In this document: in pieces, positions 53,723 through 63,157 of the stretch | How positions within the stretch are numbered: the stretch's first letter is position 1 | How the letters are laid out: each line of letters opens with the position of its first letter | NCBI RefSeq assembly: GCF_002836745.1 | Contig: NZ_PJAR01000024.1 | Location: 389,174-453,173, forward strand | Reading direction: 5' to 3' | Length of the DNA stretch: 64,000 nt | Source: Glaciecola sp. 33A | GTDB lineage: Bacteria > Pseudomonadota > Gammaproteobacteria > Enterobacterales > Alteromonadaceae | Translations under genes and position numbers: made by a program | The notes under the pieces: generated by a model | Told to the model about the DNA's origin: nothing | The model's database searches: none | Seen by the model: the letters and a program-made list of their open reading frames with translations, nothing else

Positions 53723-55374
53723 TGAGCAAATCAATTTTTAGTATGCGCTCACCTTTGCTGGCATTGCTGCCATTCTTTTGTGGCTTGTCACTCTTGGTTC
53801 TCGCTCTAGGCGTCGCTCTTTTTTATATTGAACAACAGCTTTCTTATCTAAGCATAGGCTTGCTAATTTGCAGTGGCATGGCCCTTGTTATTTTACTAGG
53901 CATAGCCGTAACGTATCGAGTTAATGCAGCCAACTCGAGATTTATAACGTTTTTTGTTCCCAAACGTTGGAAAAAATTTGCGACTATTATGTTGATAACT
54001 ATTGCCAGTGTGACGTTTATTGGAGGTAGTAATTATTTAGCTAATAGCTCGACACTTCGATGGGATATAACAAAAGACAAGCAACATACCTTGTCTGCAA
54101 ATACGGTTGAATTTGTTAGTGTACTTGAACGTGATATTCAACTAACTGCATTTTATGTTGGGGTTCCTCCGAAATATTTACAAGACCTTTTCAATGAATA
54201 TGAGAGAGCGTCTGGCGGGGTAGTGACAACTGAAATCATTGACCCTATTGAACAAGTTGCCTACGCGGCAACATTTGGTAATGTGATTAATAGCCAAGAG
54301 CAAAAAGTGATTGTTCAATCTGGCAACAACCGCAAAGACGTCGACTTTACCCAGGACTCCTTGTCAGAAGAACGTCTAACAAATGCGATTGCGAGTGTCA
54401 GTCGTGCTCAAAAGACGGTTTACTTTCTGACCGGGCATGGCGAATATTCAATAGAAAATGAAGAAAATACGGGTTTGTCTAAGTTTACTCAGTTACTTGC
54501 GGCCAACAATATTTTAAGTAAACCGTTGATGCTTGGTATTAGCCAGTCGATTCCTGATGACTCCGATGTACTGATTATAGCGGGTCCGAAAAATGAACTA
54601 ACCGAAGAAGAAGAAAACTTAATTGAAGGCTATTTATTAAAAGGCGGGGACGCCTTATTTCTGATTGAACATACCGTTGTCACCACACCAGATAAACCCT
54701 TGAATGCAGCGCAGATGCGACAAAATCCGGATTTAAATTCACTTCTCAATAAATGGGGACTCAATGTTGAATCGGATATTGTGGTTGATTTAACTAGCCA
54801 TGTTGGTGACGACGTTGGTAGTCCGGCAACCAAAAATTATCAGAAGCATAAGGCGATTACCGAAGGTTTAGATTATACGTTTTACGTCCGTCCACGCTCT
54901 ATTAATTTATTGGAAAATCGTCGCCCCAACATAAAACATGCCGTCATTGCATCAACCGCATCGACAAAAAATAGTTGGGCTGAAAGCAATCGAAATTTAG
55001 ACGTAAAGTTTGATAAAGGCATTGATACAGCAGGCCCTGTGCCTTTTTCTTATGTCGTTATTGACGAAAAAGAAGCCGAGAGCACAAAGAAAGGTCAAAC
55101 CTCAGATACCCGATTAATAGTGTTCACCGACGCAGACTTTTTAACTAACGTTTATATTGACCAATATAGTAATGCACAGATGGGACTTAATATCGTGAAC
55201 TGGTTGTCAGAGCTAGACTACAGGGCATTTCTTGGCAACAAAAAAATTGCGGTTGAGCGGCTAGATTTAACCAGCAAGCAAAAACGACAAGTTATCGTAG
55301 TACTCTTTTTGTTACCTTTTACTTTCATTATTGTGGGCTTAATTATATGGTTACGAATTAGGTATATAGTATGA
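53722..55374 (+). CDS. GldG-like auxiliary ABC protein
   Basis: A 550-residue protein with two N-terminal helices, another near residue 85, a long extracytoplasmic part of the ABC-type uncharacterised transport (GldG) family and a C-terminal helix (VIVVLFLLPFTFIIVGLII). Typical stretches are RWDITKDKQHTLSANT and VYFLTGHGEYSIEN. In Bacteroidota such proteins support gliding; in gammaproteobacteria the role is unknown. The usual DUF4340 partner gene is not present here. Confidence 0.88.
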   Translation: MSKSIFSMRSPLLALLPFFCGLSLLVLALGVALFYIEQQLSYLSIGLLICSGMALVILLGIAVTYRVNAANSRFITFFVPKRWKKFATIMLITIASVTFIGGSNYLANSSTLRWDITKDKQHTLSANTVEFVSVLERDIQLTAFYVGVPPKYLQDLFNEYERASGGVVTTEIIDPIEQVAYAATFGNVINSQEQKVIVQSGNNRKDVDFTQDSLSEERLTNAIASVSRAQKTVYFLTGHGEYSIENEENTGLSKFTQLLAANNILSKPLMLGISQSIPDDSDVLIIAGPKNELTEEEENLIEGYLLKGGDALFLIEHTVVTTPDKPLNAAQMRQNPDLNSLLNKWGLNVESDIVVDLTSHVGDDVGSPATKNYQKHKAITEGLDYTFYVRPRSINLLENRRPNIKHAVIASTASTKNSWAESNRNLDVKFDKGIDTAGPVPFSYVVIDEKEAESTKKGQTSDTRLIVFTDADFLTNVYIDQYSNAQMGLNIVNWLSELDYRAFLGNKKIAVERLDLTSKQKRQVIVVLFLLPFTFIIVGLIIWLRIRYIV

Positions 55375-55393
55375 ATTTTAAAAAGAGACGTCA

Positions 55394-55855
55394 GTGGAAA
55401 CAATTATTACACAAAGTGCAGTTGAAATTATTCAGTTGGCCTTGGCCCCTATTTTTCTTATTGTTGGTATCGGTAACTTGGTCAACGTAGCCACCGGCCG
55501 CGTATCTAGGATCATAGACAGAGCAAGATGGTTTGGCAATCTGGCAAGGGAAGAACCAGAACGTATAAATGAGAAAGCGATACTAGAAATTAGAGCGTTA
55601 AACAAGCGCATGAGACTGGCTAATTGGTCAATAAATTTCTTAGTTGCGTCGGCGGTAGTTACTTGCTTCACGGTTATGTTAGTCATGATCAATGGCTTAG
55701 TAAGCACAAATTTAGACATCACAATTATAATCACTTTTATGATGTGCATGGTCTTCTTAACCGGAGGCTTGATTGCTTTTTTTCTTGAAGTTAGCTTAGC
55801 CACGGCAACGTTAAAAATCAGAGCGGTGGATGTAAGCCAGTTTAAGCAGGATTAA
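55394..55855 (+). CDS. DUF2721 membrane protein
   Basis: A 153-residue protein with a helix near residues 12-35, a basic stretch (GRVSRIIDRARWFGNLAREEP) and two C-terminal helices, matching DUF2721. GTG at 55394 follows AGAGACG. It comes 19 bases after the GldG-like gene and may be part of that operon. Function unknown. Confidence 0.82.
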   Translation: METIITQSAVEIIQLALAPIFLIVGIGNLVNVATGRVSRIIDRARWFGNLAREEPERINEKAILEIRALNKRMRLANWSINFLVASAVVTCFTVMLVMINGLVSTNLDITIIITFMMCMVFLTGGLIAFFLEVSLATATLKIRAVDVSQFKQD

Positions 55856-55858
55856 TTA

Positions 55859-55880
55859 CGGAGCATCAACCGATGCTCCG
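55859..55880. terminator. Bidirectional terminator-like hairpin between DUF2721 and cioB genes
   Basis: CGGAGCATC-AACC-GATGCTCCG is a perfect 9-base stem with a 4-base loop lying between two converging genes. It lacks a long T run on either strand. Confidence 0.65.
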
Positions 55881-55917
55881 AATAAGCTGATGCTTTGCAC
55901 TTACCAGTGTTTCTTTT

Positions 55918-56925
55918 TTAGTAGTAGCGTAACTTCTCAGCTTTGCCTCTAAACGTATAATATGAAATTACGGTATAGCCACCAATAAACGGCAATACAA
56001 ATAGACTCCCAACTAAAATGATACGCAGTGATTCGGGCGCACTTGCGGCTTCAAATAAAGTCAATTCACCAGGCACAACATAAGGATAAAAGCTAAAGCT
56101 CAAACCTAAGAAGCAACAAACAAACACGATAACCACCATATAAAATGGTAATGAAGCACCATGATCATCCGCTAACGGTAACCGCGATAGCACTAAGTAG
56201 CCCAAAATAAACATAAAAAAACACAGTAGTGGGATAGCTGCGTAAAGATAGGCCCATGGTAATTGAGTCCATATTTTAAGCACCGACTGATTTACCAATG
56301 GGTTGATTAAACTGACGGTCAAAATGCCCAATGCACTCAACACGCCGGCTCTTTTGGCCCAGCCGATAGCTCTTTTCTGAAAATCCTCGGTGGTTTTCAT
56401 TATTAGCCAAGTTGACCCAATAAGGCTATATGCCGCAACAACACAAAACCCACTAAAAGTGGCGAACAATATCGAATACACATTGTACTCAAGTCCCATC
56501 ACGTAGAGTCCTAGCATGAAGCCTTGCATAAAAGCAGTTACATATGAGCCGATTTTAAATGTGTAATCCCAGACAATTTTACGCGTTTGCTTAACTTTTG
56601 CTCTAAAATCAAAAGCGACGCCTCTTAATATTAAGCCAATCAACATTAGGGTTGCGGGTAAGTAAAGTGCTTTTAAAATAGCACTATGTGCTGCGGGGAA
56701 GGCGACCAATAACAATCCCACAGCAAGTACTAGCCAAGTTTCATTCGCGTCCCAAAAAGGCCCTATGGACGATATAGCGACATCTCTCTGCTCTGCGTTG
56801 TCCATAGGCAATAAAATACCAACACCTAAATCATAGCCATCTAATATTGCATACAATAAAATTGAAATAGAGATTAAAACACCAAAGACAATAGGTAGGC
56901 CTTGCGCTGAAAACATAAAATCCAT
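55918..56925 (-). CDS. cioB: Cytochrome bd-type oxidase subunit II (CioB/CydB)
   Basis: A 335-residue membrane subunit of a bd-type quinol oxidase. It begins LPIVFGVLISISILLYAILDGYDLGVG, has IGPFWDANETWLV, a hallmark of the family, and about eight helices. It starts one base from the end of the subunit I gene, so they form one operon. No CydX-like small subunit was seen after it. Confidence 0.93.
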   Translation of the reverse strand: MDFMFSAQGLPIVFGVLISISILLYAILDGYDLGVGILLPMDNAEQRDVAISSIGPFWDANETWLVLAVGLLLVAFPAAHSAILKALYLPATLMLIGLILRGVAFDFRAKVKQTRKIVWDYTFKIGSYVTAFMQGFMLGLYVMGLEYNVYSILFATFSGFCVVAAYSLIGSTWLIMKTTEDFQKRAIGWAKRAGVLSALGILTVSLINPLVNQSVLKIWTQLPWAYLYAAIPLLCFFMFILGYLVLSRLPLADDHGASLPFYMVVIVFVCCFLGLSFSFYPYVVPGELTLFEAASAPESLRIILVGSLFVLPFIGGYTVISYYTFRGKAEKLRYY

Positions 56926-56926
56926 A

Positions 56927-58354
56927 TTAAGCCTCTTTTGTTTGAGTTAATGGGATCGAGCGAGTCGTTGAATTTGCTGTTGCTGCGACCTTATGCTCAC
57001 TAGCGGTCTCGCTTTTAGTTTCAATAATGCCAGGAGGAACTAAATCATATTCTTCAACTTCGATCGCTTTACGCGCGAGTAAAAATAAGGTTTTTACATA
57101 CACGGTGAGCAGTACAATGTACAACGTCACATAAAGTATAAAAGTAAAGAGCACATTGTCTGAGGCTATTGTTGTGACCGCATCAGCGGTTTTCAGTACG
57201 CCACTGACCAGATATGGCTGACGACCAATTTCTGTTACATACCAGCCAGCTAACGTGGCAACCCATCCTATGAAGGTCATCGCAATTAAAATACACAATT
57301 GAGGTTTGGCCAGTGCTTTTTTTCGAATTAGACTGTAACTGCACCACCAAGCGACAAGTATCATACTAAACCCAATGCCGACCATGACTCTAAAACTATA
57401 GAAAACAGGAGCAACTGGGGGATGCTTTCCCTCAAACTCATTAATACCTTTGACTTCACCATTGAAGTCATGAGTTAAGATAAAACTGGTCATCTTAGGT
57501 ATTTCAATTGCAAATTTATTGGTTTTTGTTTCCTTATCTGGGATACCAAATAACACTAATGGTGCGCCTTTCTGAGTCTCCCATAAGCCTTCCATAGCGG
57601 CTACTTTCTGTGGTTGATGCTCCAATGTATTGAGGCCATGTAAATCACCTACAAAAACTTGCATAGGAGCCAATAAAGCCGCACTAAAGATAGCTGTTCG
57701 CAAGGTTATTCTAGGGGCTTTTTTATTATCACCTCGATAAATCCGATAAGCTGACAGCCCCGCCACTAAGAAACAAACAGTCAACGAAGACGCCATTAGC
57801 ATGTGCGTAAATCGATATGGAAATGACGGATTAAATATAATTGCAAACCAATCTGTGGCGTGGACCACTCCGTCAATTAATTCAAAACCTGCTGGAGTTT
57901 GCATCCAAGAATTAAGTACAATTATCCAAAACGCTGACATTGTAGTGCCAAAAGCCACTAAAAAAGTTGCTCCGGTATGCACCCATGATGGCACACGACG
58001 AAAACCAAATAACATAATGCCGAGCATAGTGGCTTCTAAGAAAAATGCAGTTAGTATTTCGTAAGCAAGTAATGGTCCTGCTATATTCCCGATAGTTTCC
58101 ATGAAACCAGGCCAGTTGGTGCCAAACTGGAAAGACATTGTAATGCCACTGACAACGCCTAAGGCAAACGTTAACGCAAATACCTTTACCCAAAAGCGAT
58201 ATGCACGCATCCAGACTGGGTGTTTTGAAAGGTCATAACGCACTTTAAAATAGAATAGTAACCAACCAAGTGCGATAGTGATGGTCGGAAAAAGAATATG
58301 AAAGCTAATATTAGCAGCAAACTGGATCCTGGAAAGTATGAGTATATCAAACAT
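56927..58354 (-). CDS. cioA: Cytochrome bd-type oxidase subunit I, cyanide-insensitive type (CioA/CydA)
   Basis: A 475-residue haem-binding subunit that oxidises quinol and reduces O2. LSRIQFAANISFHILFPT holds the first haem His. The short Q-loop and GWYVTEIGRQPYLVSGVLKT point to the CIO-type branch. ATG at 58354 follows AGGAG; upstream in-frame codons lack homology. A GbsR-type regulator lies directly upstream in the same direction. Confidence 0.93.
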   Translation of the reverse strand: MFDILILSRIQFAANISFHILFPTITIALGWLLFYFKVRYDLSKHPVWMRAYRFWVKVFALTFALGVVSGITMSFQFGTNWPGFMETIGNIAGPLLAYEILTAFFLEATMLGIMLFGFRRVPSWVHTGATFLVAFGTTMSAFWIIVLNSWMQTPAGFELIDGVVHATDWFAIIFNPSFPYRFTHMLMASSLTVCFLVAGLSAYRIYRGDNKKAPRITLRTAIFSAALLAPMQVFVGDLHGLNTLEHQPQKVAAMEGLWETQKGAPLVLFGIPDKETKTNKFAIEIPKMTSFILTHDFNGEVKGINEFEGKHPPVAPVFYSFRVMVGIGFSMILVAWWCSYSLIRKKALAKPQLCILIAMTFIGWVATLAGWYVTEIGRQPYLVSGVLKTADAVTTIASDNVLFTFILYVTLYIVLLTVYVKTLFLLARKAIEVEEYDLVPPGIIETKSETASEHKVAATANSTTRSIPLTQTKEA

Positions 58355-58403
58355 GATAATCTCCTGTAGAGATAACAAATCCGTTTAGGAAAAACAACAA
58401 AAG

Positions 58404-58463
58404 AAGGCAATTGCCCTACTTATTTTGTCGCCTTGAAAATAACAATCTAGCGATAATTGCCTT
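58404..58463. promoter_or_regulatory. Inverted repeat upstream of cioA
   Basis: AAGGCAATT (58404-58412) and AATTGCCTT (58455-58463) are exact complements about 42 bases apart, and the first half includes the palindrome GGCAATTGCC (58406-58415). It lies between the regulator and the oxidase operon, so an operator is likely. No match to a known FNR or ArcA box is seen. Confidence 0.45.
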
Positions 58464-58492
58464 AAATAGTGAAACTGCTTACATGGCTCTAA

Positions 58493-59041
58493 TTATCCTT
58501 CTTTTTTCATTAACAGCTTATCTCTCATGTCTAATACTTTTCCTACACCAGAACCTAGCTTCATTAATGTATTGAGTTTTTCTGGGCTCAACGACTGTAA
58601 ACTCTGTGTCCAATGTGTAATGTTTTCTAACAGATCATGAATCTCTGATATTTGAGTTTGCGCGTACTTTTCAGAGTCATTAGCAGCTTGGTCAAGTAAA
58701 ATATCGCGCAATAGGGTGAGGGTGGGATCAATTTCACGTTTGCGTCGCTCTTCGAAAACTCGATTAGCCATGTCCCAAATGGTACCTTTGTTTTGATAGT
58801 ATTCTTTGCGATCACCCGGCTTGTGAATCGTTGCGGCGAGTTGCCACGCATTGAGTTCCTTCAGCCCCATGCTGACATTACCTCGTGAAATACTCAGTGT
58901 TTCTGCAATTTCATTGGCGGTGAGCGGGTTCTCAGTCATGACAAGTAGTGCGTATATTTGCCCTACAGTTCGGTTAAACCCCCATTTACTGCCCATCTCG
59001 CCAAAGTGCATAACAAAAGATTCAATCATGGGTGTCATCAT
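58493..59041 (-). CDS. GbsR/MarR-family regulator next to the bd oxidase
   Basis: A 182-residue regulator. GQIYALLVMTENPLTANEIA and the recognition region SISRGNVSMGLKELN, followed by IHKPGDRKEYYQ, are typical of the GbsR group; a C-terminal dimer helix follows. AAGG precedes the ATG. It is transcribed toward cioAB and likely controls it. A TTCAGAA/TTCTGAA pair sits in its own upstream region. Confidence 0.85.
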   Translation of the reverse strand: MMTPMIESFVMHFGEMGSKWGFNRTVGQIYALLVMTENPLTANEIAETLSISRGNVSMGLKELNAWQLAATIHKPGDRKEYYQNKGTIWDMANRVFEERRKREIDPTLTLLRDILLDQAANDSEKYAQTQISEIHDLLENITHWTQSLQSLSPEKLNTLMKLGSGVGKVLDMRDKLLMKKEG

Positions 59042-59072
59042 TACCTTTCTCCATATTTAGTCGTATATTTGT

Positions 59073-59097
59073 TTCAGAAGTAACTTTACGTTCTGAA
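59073..59097. promoter_or_regulatory. TTCAGAA/TTCTGAA operator candidate before the GbsR-type regulator
   Basis: TTCAGAA (59073-59079) and TTCTGAA (59091-59097) form an inverted repeat; the same bases extended give a direct repeat TTC(A/T)GAAGT with an 18-base period. It lies about 30 bases before the regulator's start and resembles the palindrome of the other GbsR-type gene at 17438. Confidence 0.5.
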
Positions 59098-59284
59098 GTT
59101 TCAATAATTAATGAAAGTATAATGTATTATTGATTTAAATCAATAGAATCGTTTGAAAATCGGGTAATGTAAATTGCATTTTTATTAGGCGTGGTGTAAC
59201 GCAATGCTGACACTTCTCACCACAACACCGCGCGAAGGAAACGAGTGAGCTAAGCTAATATAATATTGTTAGTCAACGTGTCGG

Positions 59285-60175
59285 TTAGTTTAGATTGAGT
59301 TCGGTGTTACTAGAAAAGCATCGTTGTTGTTGTGTCATAGGGTCAATAAACTGTAGCTTTTGTGCCAATAGCTGCAAAGGTTTAGTGTAATCATCTGGCT
59401 TACTAGGTTGTAACTCAGGGTAGTAAGTATCATGCAATAACGGCCATCCAAGGCTTTGCATATGAAGACGCAGTTGGTGGGTTTTGCCGGTTATGGGGTG
59501 TAGCTCAAATAAGGCTTTGGCGGCTGAAGTTTGCAGGCAGCGAATGCGGGAATGGCTGTTGGCGAGGCCCTCAACAATGTGCATTAAAAATCTAGGTTCG
59601 CTTTTCTGCAAGCGATTTTTAATCTCCCATTGCTGGTTTTTTATTGGCAAATTGTTAATCGTGCTAGCGATGGCCTGATAGGTTTTGTTGACCTGTTGTG
59701 TTTCAAATAGAGCGTGATACTGCTGACGTGAATTGGGATTAACTGAAAATAATACCAAACCTGCGGTGGCTTTATCGATGCGATGTACTGCCTGCAAGTT
59801 ATGATTGCCTAAGGTATTACGCAAGCGGTTTTGCAGGCATTCTTCAATATACTTACCACCTGGTGTGACAGGTAGAAAATGAGGCTTGTAGGCGACGACG
59901 ATCAAGTCGTCCTGAAAAATAATTCTTTCTTCAAAAGGAATGACAGGCTCACATTCAACTTCACGATAGTAGTAAACTCGTTGCTGGGCCATAAACGGAG
60001 TTAGTGTGTTGATTAAAGACCCGTCATGCCAATGAACTTTGCCATCCGTCATACGCTGTCGCCACGTAGCGTTAGTTATGGCTGGAAACTTGAGAATAAG
60101 AAATTCCAGAACAGTAGTCACACCTGGATTATGCTGAGGAAGGCTGAGCTTGGACGGGGACTTGGCTATTACCAT
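59285..60175 (-). CDS. RluA-family pseudouridine synthase
   Basis: A 296-residue RNA-modifying enzyme that would turn uridine into pseudouridine in rRNA or tRNA. The active-site motif reads VHRIDKATAGLVLFS with the catalytic Asp, and HPITGKTHQLRLHM near the end is conserved. No S4 domain is obvious. ATG at 60175 is taken, as the 18 residues before it have no family match. The target base is unknown. Confidence 0.87.
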   Translation of the reverse strand: MVIAKSPSKLSLPQHNPGVTTVLEFLILKFPAITNATWRQRMTDGKVHWHDGSLINTLTPFMAQQRVYYYREVECEPVIPFEERIIFQDDLIVVAYKPHFLPVTPGGKYIEECLQNRLRNTLGNHNLQAVHRIDKATAGLVLFSVNPNSRQQYHALFETQQVNKTYQAIASTINNLPIKNQQWEIKNRLQKSEPRFLMHIVEGLANSHSRIRCLQTSAAKALFELHPITGKTHQLRLHMQSLGWPLLHDTYYPELQPSKPDDYTKPLQLLAQKLQFIDPMTQQQRCFSSNTELNLN

Positions 60176-60406
60176 AATGATGCTCGTAGTTGACCCTATA
60201 AAGGCCTTTTTGATATAAGTTGATGCCATCAGTATATAACGTTTTTATCTTTACTTGTGAGCGAAGTAAAGAGGCTGACACAAAAACGGTAAAGCAAATA
60301 CTCAATGTAGTTTGGGAATACTGAAATGGCGATGAAAAAAACGATGTTGGCTAATCATCATCAACGCTGATGAAAGAGAGCGCAATATACACTAAAAACC
60401 GCAACC

Positions 60407-61213
60407 CTACGGGTTACAAAAATTGCAATAAAACGCACTTCCTATTTTACTCGCATTGAGGTCGTGTCGATGATATCCGCAATGAGAGCAGGTGGGAAGC
60501 AGCGGCTGCATCTGATTAGTCGGCAACGTGCATATTTCACACACTAAATATGAGGCCTTAGCATGTTCGGGTGAGTAATCTACCTTGGCGCATTGAGGGC
60601 AAAAAGAACTCAGTCGTTGTATCAAATTCACCGCCGCTTTGCTGATCACGACCTGGCGCTGTGGGCAATACATGGCGCGAAAATCGGGCTCAAGATAAAC
60701 AGGAAAGGTTAAGGTTTGTGCCATCAGATGACTTACGCTGAGTCCTTTTTCCCAGCCGTCCATGGTTTTTAACATCCAATATTGATTGTGTTCAAATATG
60801 CTTAACTTTTCGCATAGTTCATCTTTATGCTTTGCATCAATAGGCCCTAGCTTGATGGGTTGCTGTACTCTAGCCACAATTTCAATATTCTTTTGTGTGT
60901 CTACAAAAGCCAAAAATTCTTCATCTAACAAGCCAATGCCAAACAAACTGCTAATACTGCCTTCGCTGCCCAAGCCTTTTGAACAATTTGTCAACTCGCA
61001 AGCTAAGTAAGCCTTCTTCAATGCGGTTTGTGCTGCCGATAATTTGCGTTCTGTGAGGTGATCAAAGCTACCGAGCGTATCTGTATCGAAGGCATTGGTA
61101 TGCTGAATTTGGCTATTATAGGTGTTAGCAAAAATAGGAGAGAGCAGGGCTTCCTTGCCATGTTTAGTTAAAAATGCAATATTTTCATTTGGGATTTTAG
61201 TGCTTTTAGTCAT
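60407..61213 (-). CDS. DUF6671-like zinc-ribbon protein
   Basis: A 268-residue protein. The N-terminal part (FLTKHGKEALLSPIF, then DTDTLGSFDHLTERKLSAA and GSEGSISSLFG) resembles the DUF6671 family. The C-terminal 80 residues carry four Cys pairs (CPQC, CEIC, CSHC, CNFC), enough for two zinc ribbons. It starts 15 bases after cysD, so both share a transcript. The function is unknown. Confidence 0.75.
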   Translation of the reverse strand: MTKSTKIPNENIAFLTKHGKEALLSPIFANTYNSQIQHTNAFDTDTLGSFDHLTERKLSAAQTALKKAYLACELTNCSKGLGSEGSISSLFGIGLLDEEFLAFVDTQKNIEIVARVQQPIKLGPIDAKHKDELCEKLSIFEHNQYWMLKTMDGWEKGLSVSHLMAQTLTFPVYLEPDFRAMYCPQRQVVISKAAVNLIQRLSSFCPQCAKVDYSPEHAKASYLVCEICTLPTNQMQPLLPTCSHCGYHRHDLNASKIGSAFYCNFCNP

Positions 61214-61228
61214 ATTAATCGGATCAGT

Positions 61229-62140
61229 CTAGAAGTAACCTTCGCGCTTTTTCTTTTCCATTGAGCCGGTTTGATCTTTATCTAACAAGCGACCTTCACG
61301 TTCGCTTGTTTTACTCGAAATCATTTCCAGGACAATCCCTTCTCGTGTGTTGGCTTTGCTTAATACAGCCCCAGTTTGTGGATAACAACCCAATGTCCTA
61401 AAGCGTATCCAGCGTTTTTGTAAACTGGCAGTTTCATTCTTAGTTAAGTGCGGTAGCATTCTATCGTCGTCCAAACCAAGTATCTGTGCACTGTCTTCGT
61501 CTACCCAGCTCATGCGTTCGGCGGCGAAATACAGCGGTACGATGTCGATTTTTTCTTCAAGAATATAAAGCCAAATATCAAGTTCGGTCCAGTTTGATAA
61601 TGGAAATACACGAACCGATTCGCCATTATTTATTTGCGTGTTGTAAATCGACCAAAGTTCGGGACGTTGTTGTTTAGGATCCCATTGGTGGTCTGCATTA
61701 CGCACTGAAAATATTCGCTCTTTGGCGCGAGATTTTTCTTCATCACGTCTAGCACCGCCTAGTGCAGCATCAAACTTATGCTTATTGAGTGCTTGCTTTA
61801 GTGCAATGGTTTTCATGTGATCGTTATATTTAACTGAGCCTGACTCAATAGGATGGATGCCTAAATTAAGCGCTTCTTGATTTGTATGCACAATTATGTC
61901 TACGTTGTACTTTTCTTGTAGGTTATCGCGAAACGCACCCATTTCATGAAATTCCCAAGTGGTGTCCACATGCAAAAGTGGAAAGGGGACTTTATTTGGG
62001 TAAAAGGCCTTACGTGCTAAATGTAGCATTACCGTTGAATCTTTGCCAATTGAATAAAACATACACGGATTATCAAACCCAGCAGCAACCTCGCGCATAA
62101 TATGGATAGCTTCTGCTTCTAACAATTTAAGGTGGGCCAT
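61229..62140 (-). CDS. cysD: Sulfate adenylyltransferase subunit 2 (CysD)
   Basis: A 303-residue enzyme subunit that makes APS from sulfate and ATP. The PP-loop [20 protein letters not shown] and [18 protein letters not shown] are conserved, as are the C-terminal [12 protein letters not shown] and length. CysD works with the GTPase CysN, normally the next gene. Here the next gene is DUF6671-like, with no cysN in the window. Confidence 0.93.
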   Translation of the reverse strand: MAHLKLLEAEAIHIMREVAAGFDNPCMFYSIGKDSTVMLHLARKAFYPNKVPFPLLHVDTTWEFHEMGAFRDNLQEKYNVDIIVHTNQEALNLGIHPIESGSVKYNDHMKTIALKQALNKHKFDAALGGARRDEEKSRAKERIFSVRNADHQWDPKQQRPELWSIYNTQINNGESVRVFPLSNWTELDIWLYILEEKIDIVPLYFAAERMSWVDEDSAQILGLDDDRMLPHLTKNETASLQKRWIRFRTLGCYPQTGAVLSKANTREGIVLEMISSKTSEREGRLLDKDQTGSMEKKKREGYF

Positions 62141-62297
62141 GGAATTCCTTTATTCATACGATTTCGAGCATTGATAATTCAAGAATTTATAATAAATTTA
62201 AGTGCAGAATAAGTGTAATTTGCACTTTTGATAAGTCGTCATTTATGTTGTTGTTACTTAGGTTTTTGTGATGCAAGAGATTTAGGTGGCGCTTCGC

Positions 62298-62324
62298 TGT
62301 CAGGTGTCAAATAGGTGCCTGACA
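62298..62324. repeat. REP-like hairpin
   Basis: TGTCAGG (62298-62304) and CCTGACA (62318-62324) form a 7-base stem round a short loop that contains a second GGTG. It resembles short repeat hairpins dispersed in many genomes. Copies elsewhere cannot be seen from this window. Confidence 0.4.
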
Positions 62325-62393
62325 CTAAACTGTCGTCGTTTTTAAGTTTAATTAATGTCATTCTGAGCCCTGTTAATAATTAGGAGAAATAAA

Positions 62394-62792
62394 ATGATAA
62401 ATAATAAAGTCACTTACAAAGAAAAGATATTCCCATACTGGCGCACTAAATTTATTAGCTATTTTGATATTGGTGAATATACAGTAAAGATTGATTTGTC
62501 GACGCTGACGGCCAGAGAAAGTGTTTATGTCGATAACGTATTAGTGTCGAAAAAGCGAAACTTAGGACAACATTCCATACATAGTTTTTTTATTGATGAC
62601 AACAAGTATGAGCTTTTAGTGGACATTAAAAATTCATTTAAGGGTCCTATCGATATAACTTTGCGAAGTAAGGGTATTGATATTGACGGCGATCATTGGG
62701 TATTTCCTTCGGCCCGCCCGGGTCTGATCACTGGCTTATTGTTTGCTGCGATCGGTTTCTTTAGCGCTATTATTTTTAATACACTTTTGTAA
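62394..62792 (+). CDS. Unknown protein with C-terminal membrane helix
   Basis: A 132-residue protein with a strand-rich soluble part (FDIGEYTVKIDLSTLTARES) and one C-terminal helix (GLITGLLFAAIGFFSAIIF). AGGAG lies before the ATG. It is followed after 12 bases by a membrane-tethered XRE protein, and the pair may form a sensor-regulator unit. Not a recognised family. Confidence 0.7.
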   Translation: MINNKVTYKEKIFPYWRTKFISYFDIGEYTVKIDLSTLTARESVYVDNVLVSKKRNLGQHSIHSFFIDDNKYELLVDIKNSFKGPIDITLRSKGIDIDGDHWVFPSARPGLITGLLFAAIGFFSAIIFNTLL

Positions 62793-62804
62793 GGCTGATG
62801 GTCA

Positions 62805-63113
62805 ATGGATTTAAATTCGACTAAAATTAGAGAGATAAGAACGAGTAAAGGTTGGACTCAACAGCAACTTGCTGAAATAAGTGATTTGAGCCTACGAACG
62901 ATCCAGCGTGTTGAAGTTCAAGGTCTTGGCTCGTTAGAAACCAGTAAGTCATTAGCTGCTGCATTTGAAGTAGAAAGAGATCTACTGTTAACAGCAATTA
63001 ATAACCCGACAAAAGACAAAGGACCATCCAAAAGAATAAATACTTACTTTCTCTTGTTGAGTTTTATGGCTGGCTCGCTTATCGGTGCAATGGGCTTATG
63101 GTTAATCACTTGA
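62805..63113 (+). CDS. XRE-family regulator with C-terminal membrane helix
   Basis: A 102-residue protein. Residues 5-60 form an XRE helix-turn-helix (IREIRTSKGWTQQQLAEISD, then LRTIQRVE), and the C-terminus is a single helix (YFLLLSFMAGSLIGAMGLWL). It resembles the gene at 29556. The preceding gene also ends in a membrane helix and is only 12 bases away. Target unknown. Confidence 0.8.
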   Translation: MDLNSTKIREIRTSKGWTQQQLAEISDLSLRTIQRVEVQGLGSLETSKSLAAAFEVERDLLLTAINNPTKDKGPSKRINTYFLLLSFMAGSLIGAMGLWLIT

Positions 63114-63157
63114 TCGCTTATTAAATAAGCATATTTCAATCTACAACGTTCTATCGC

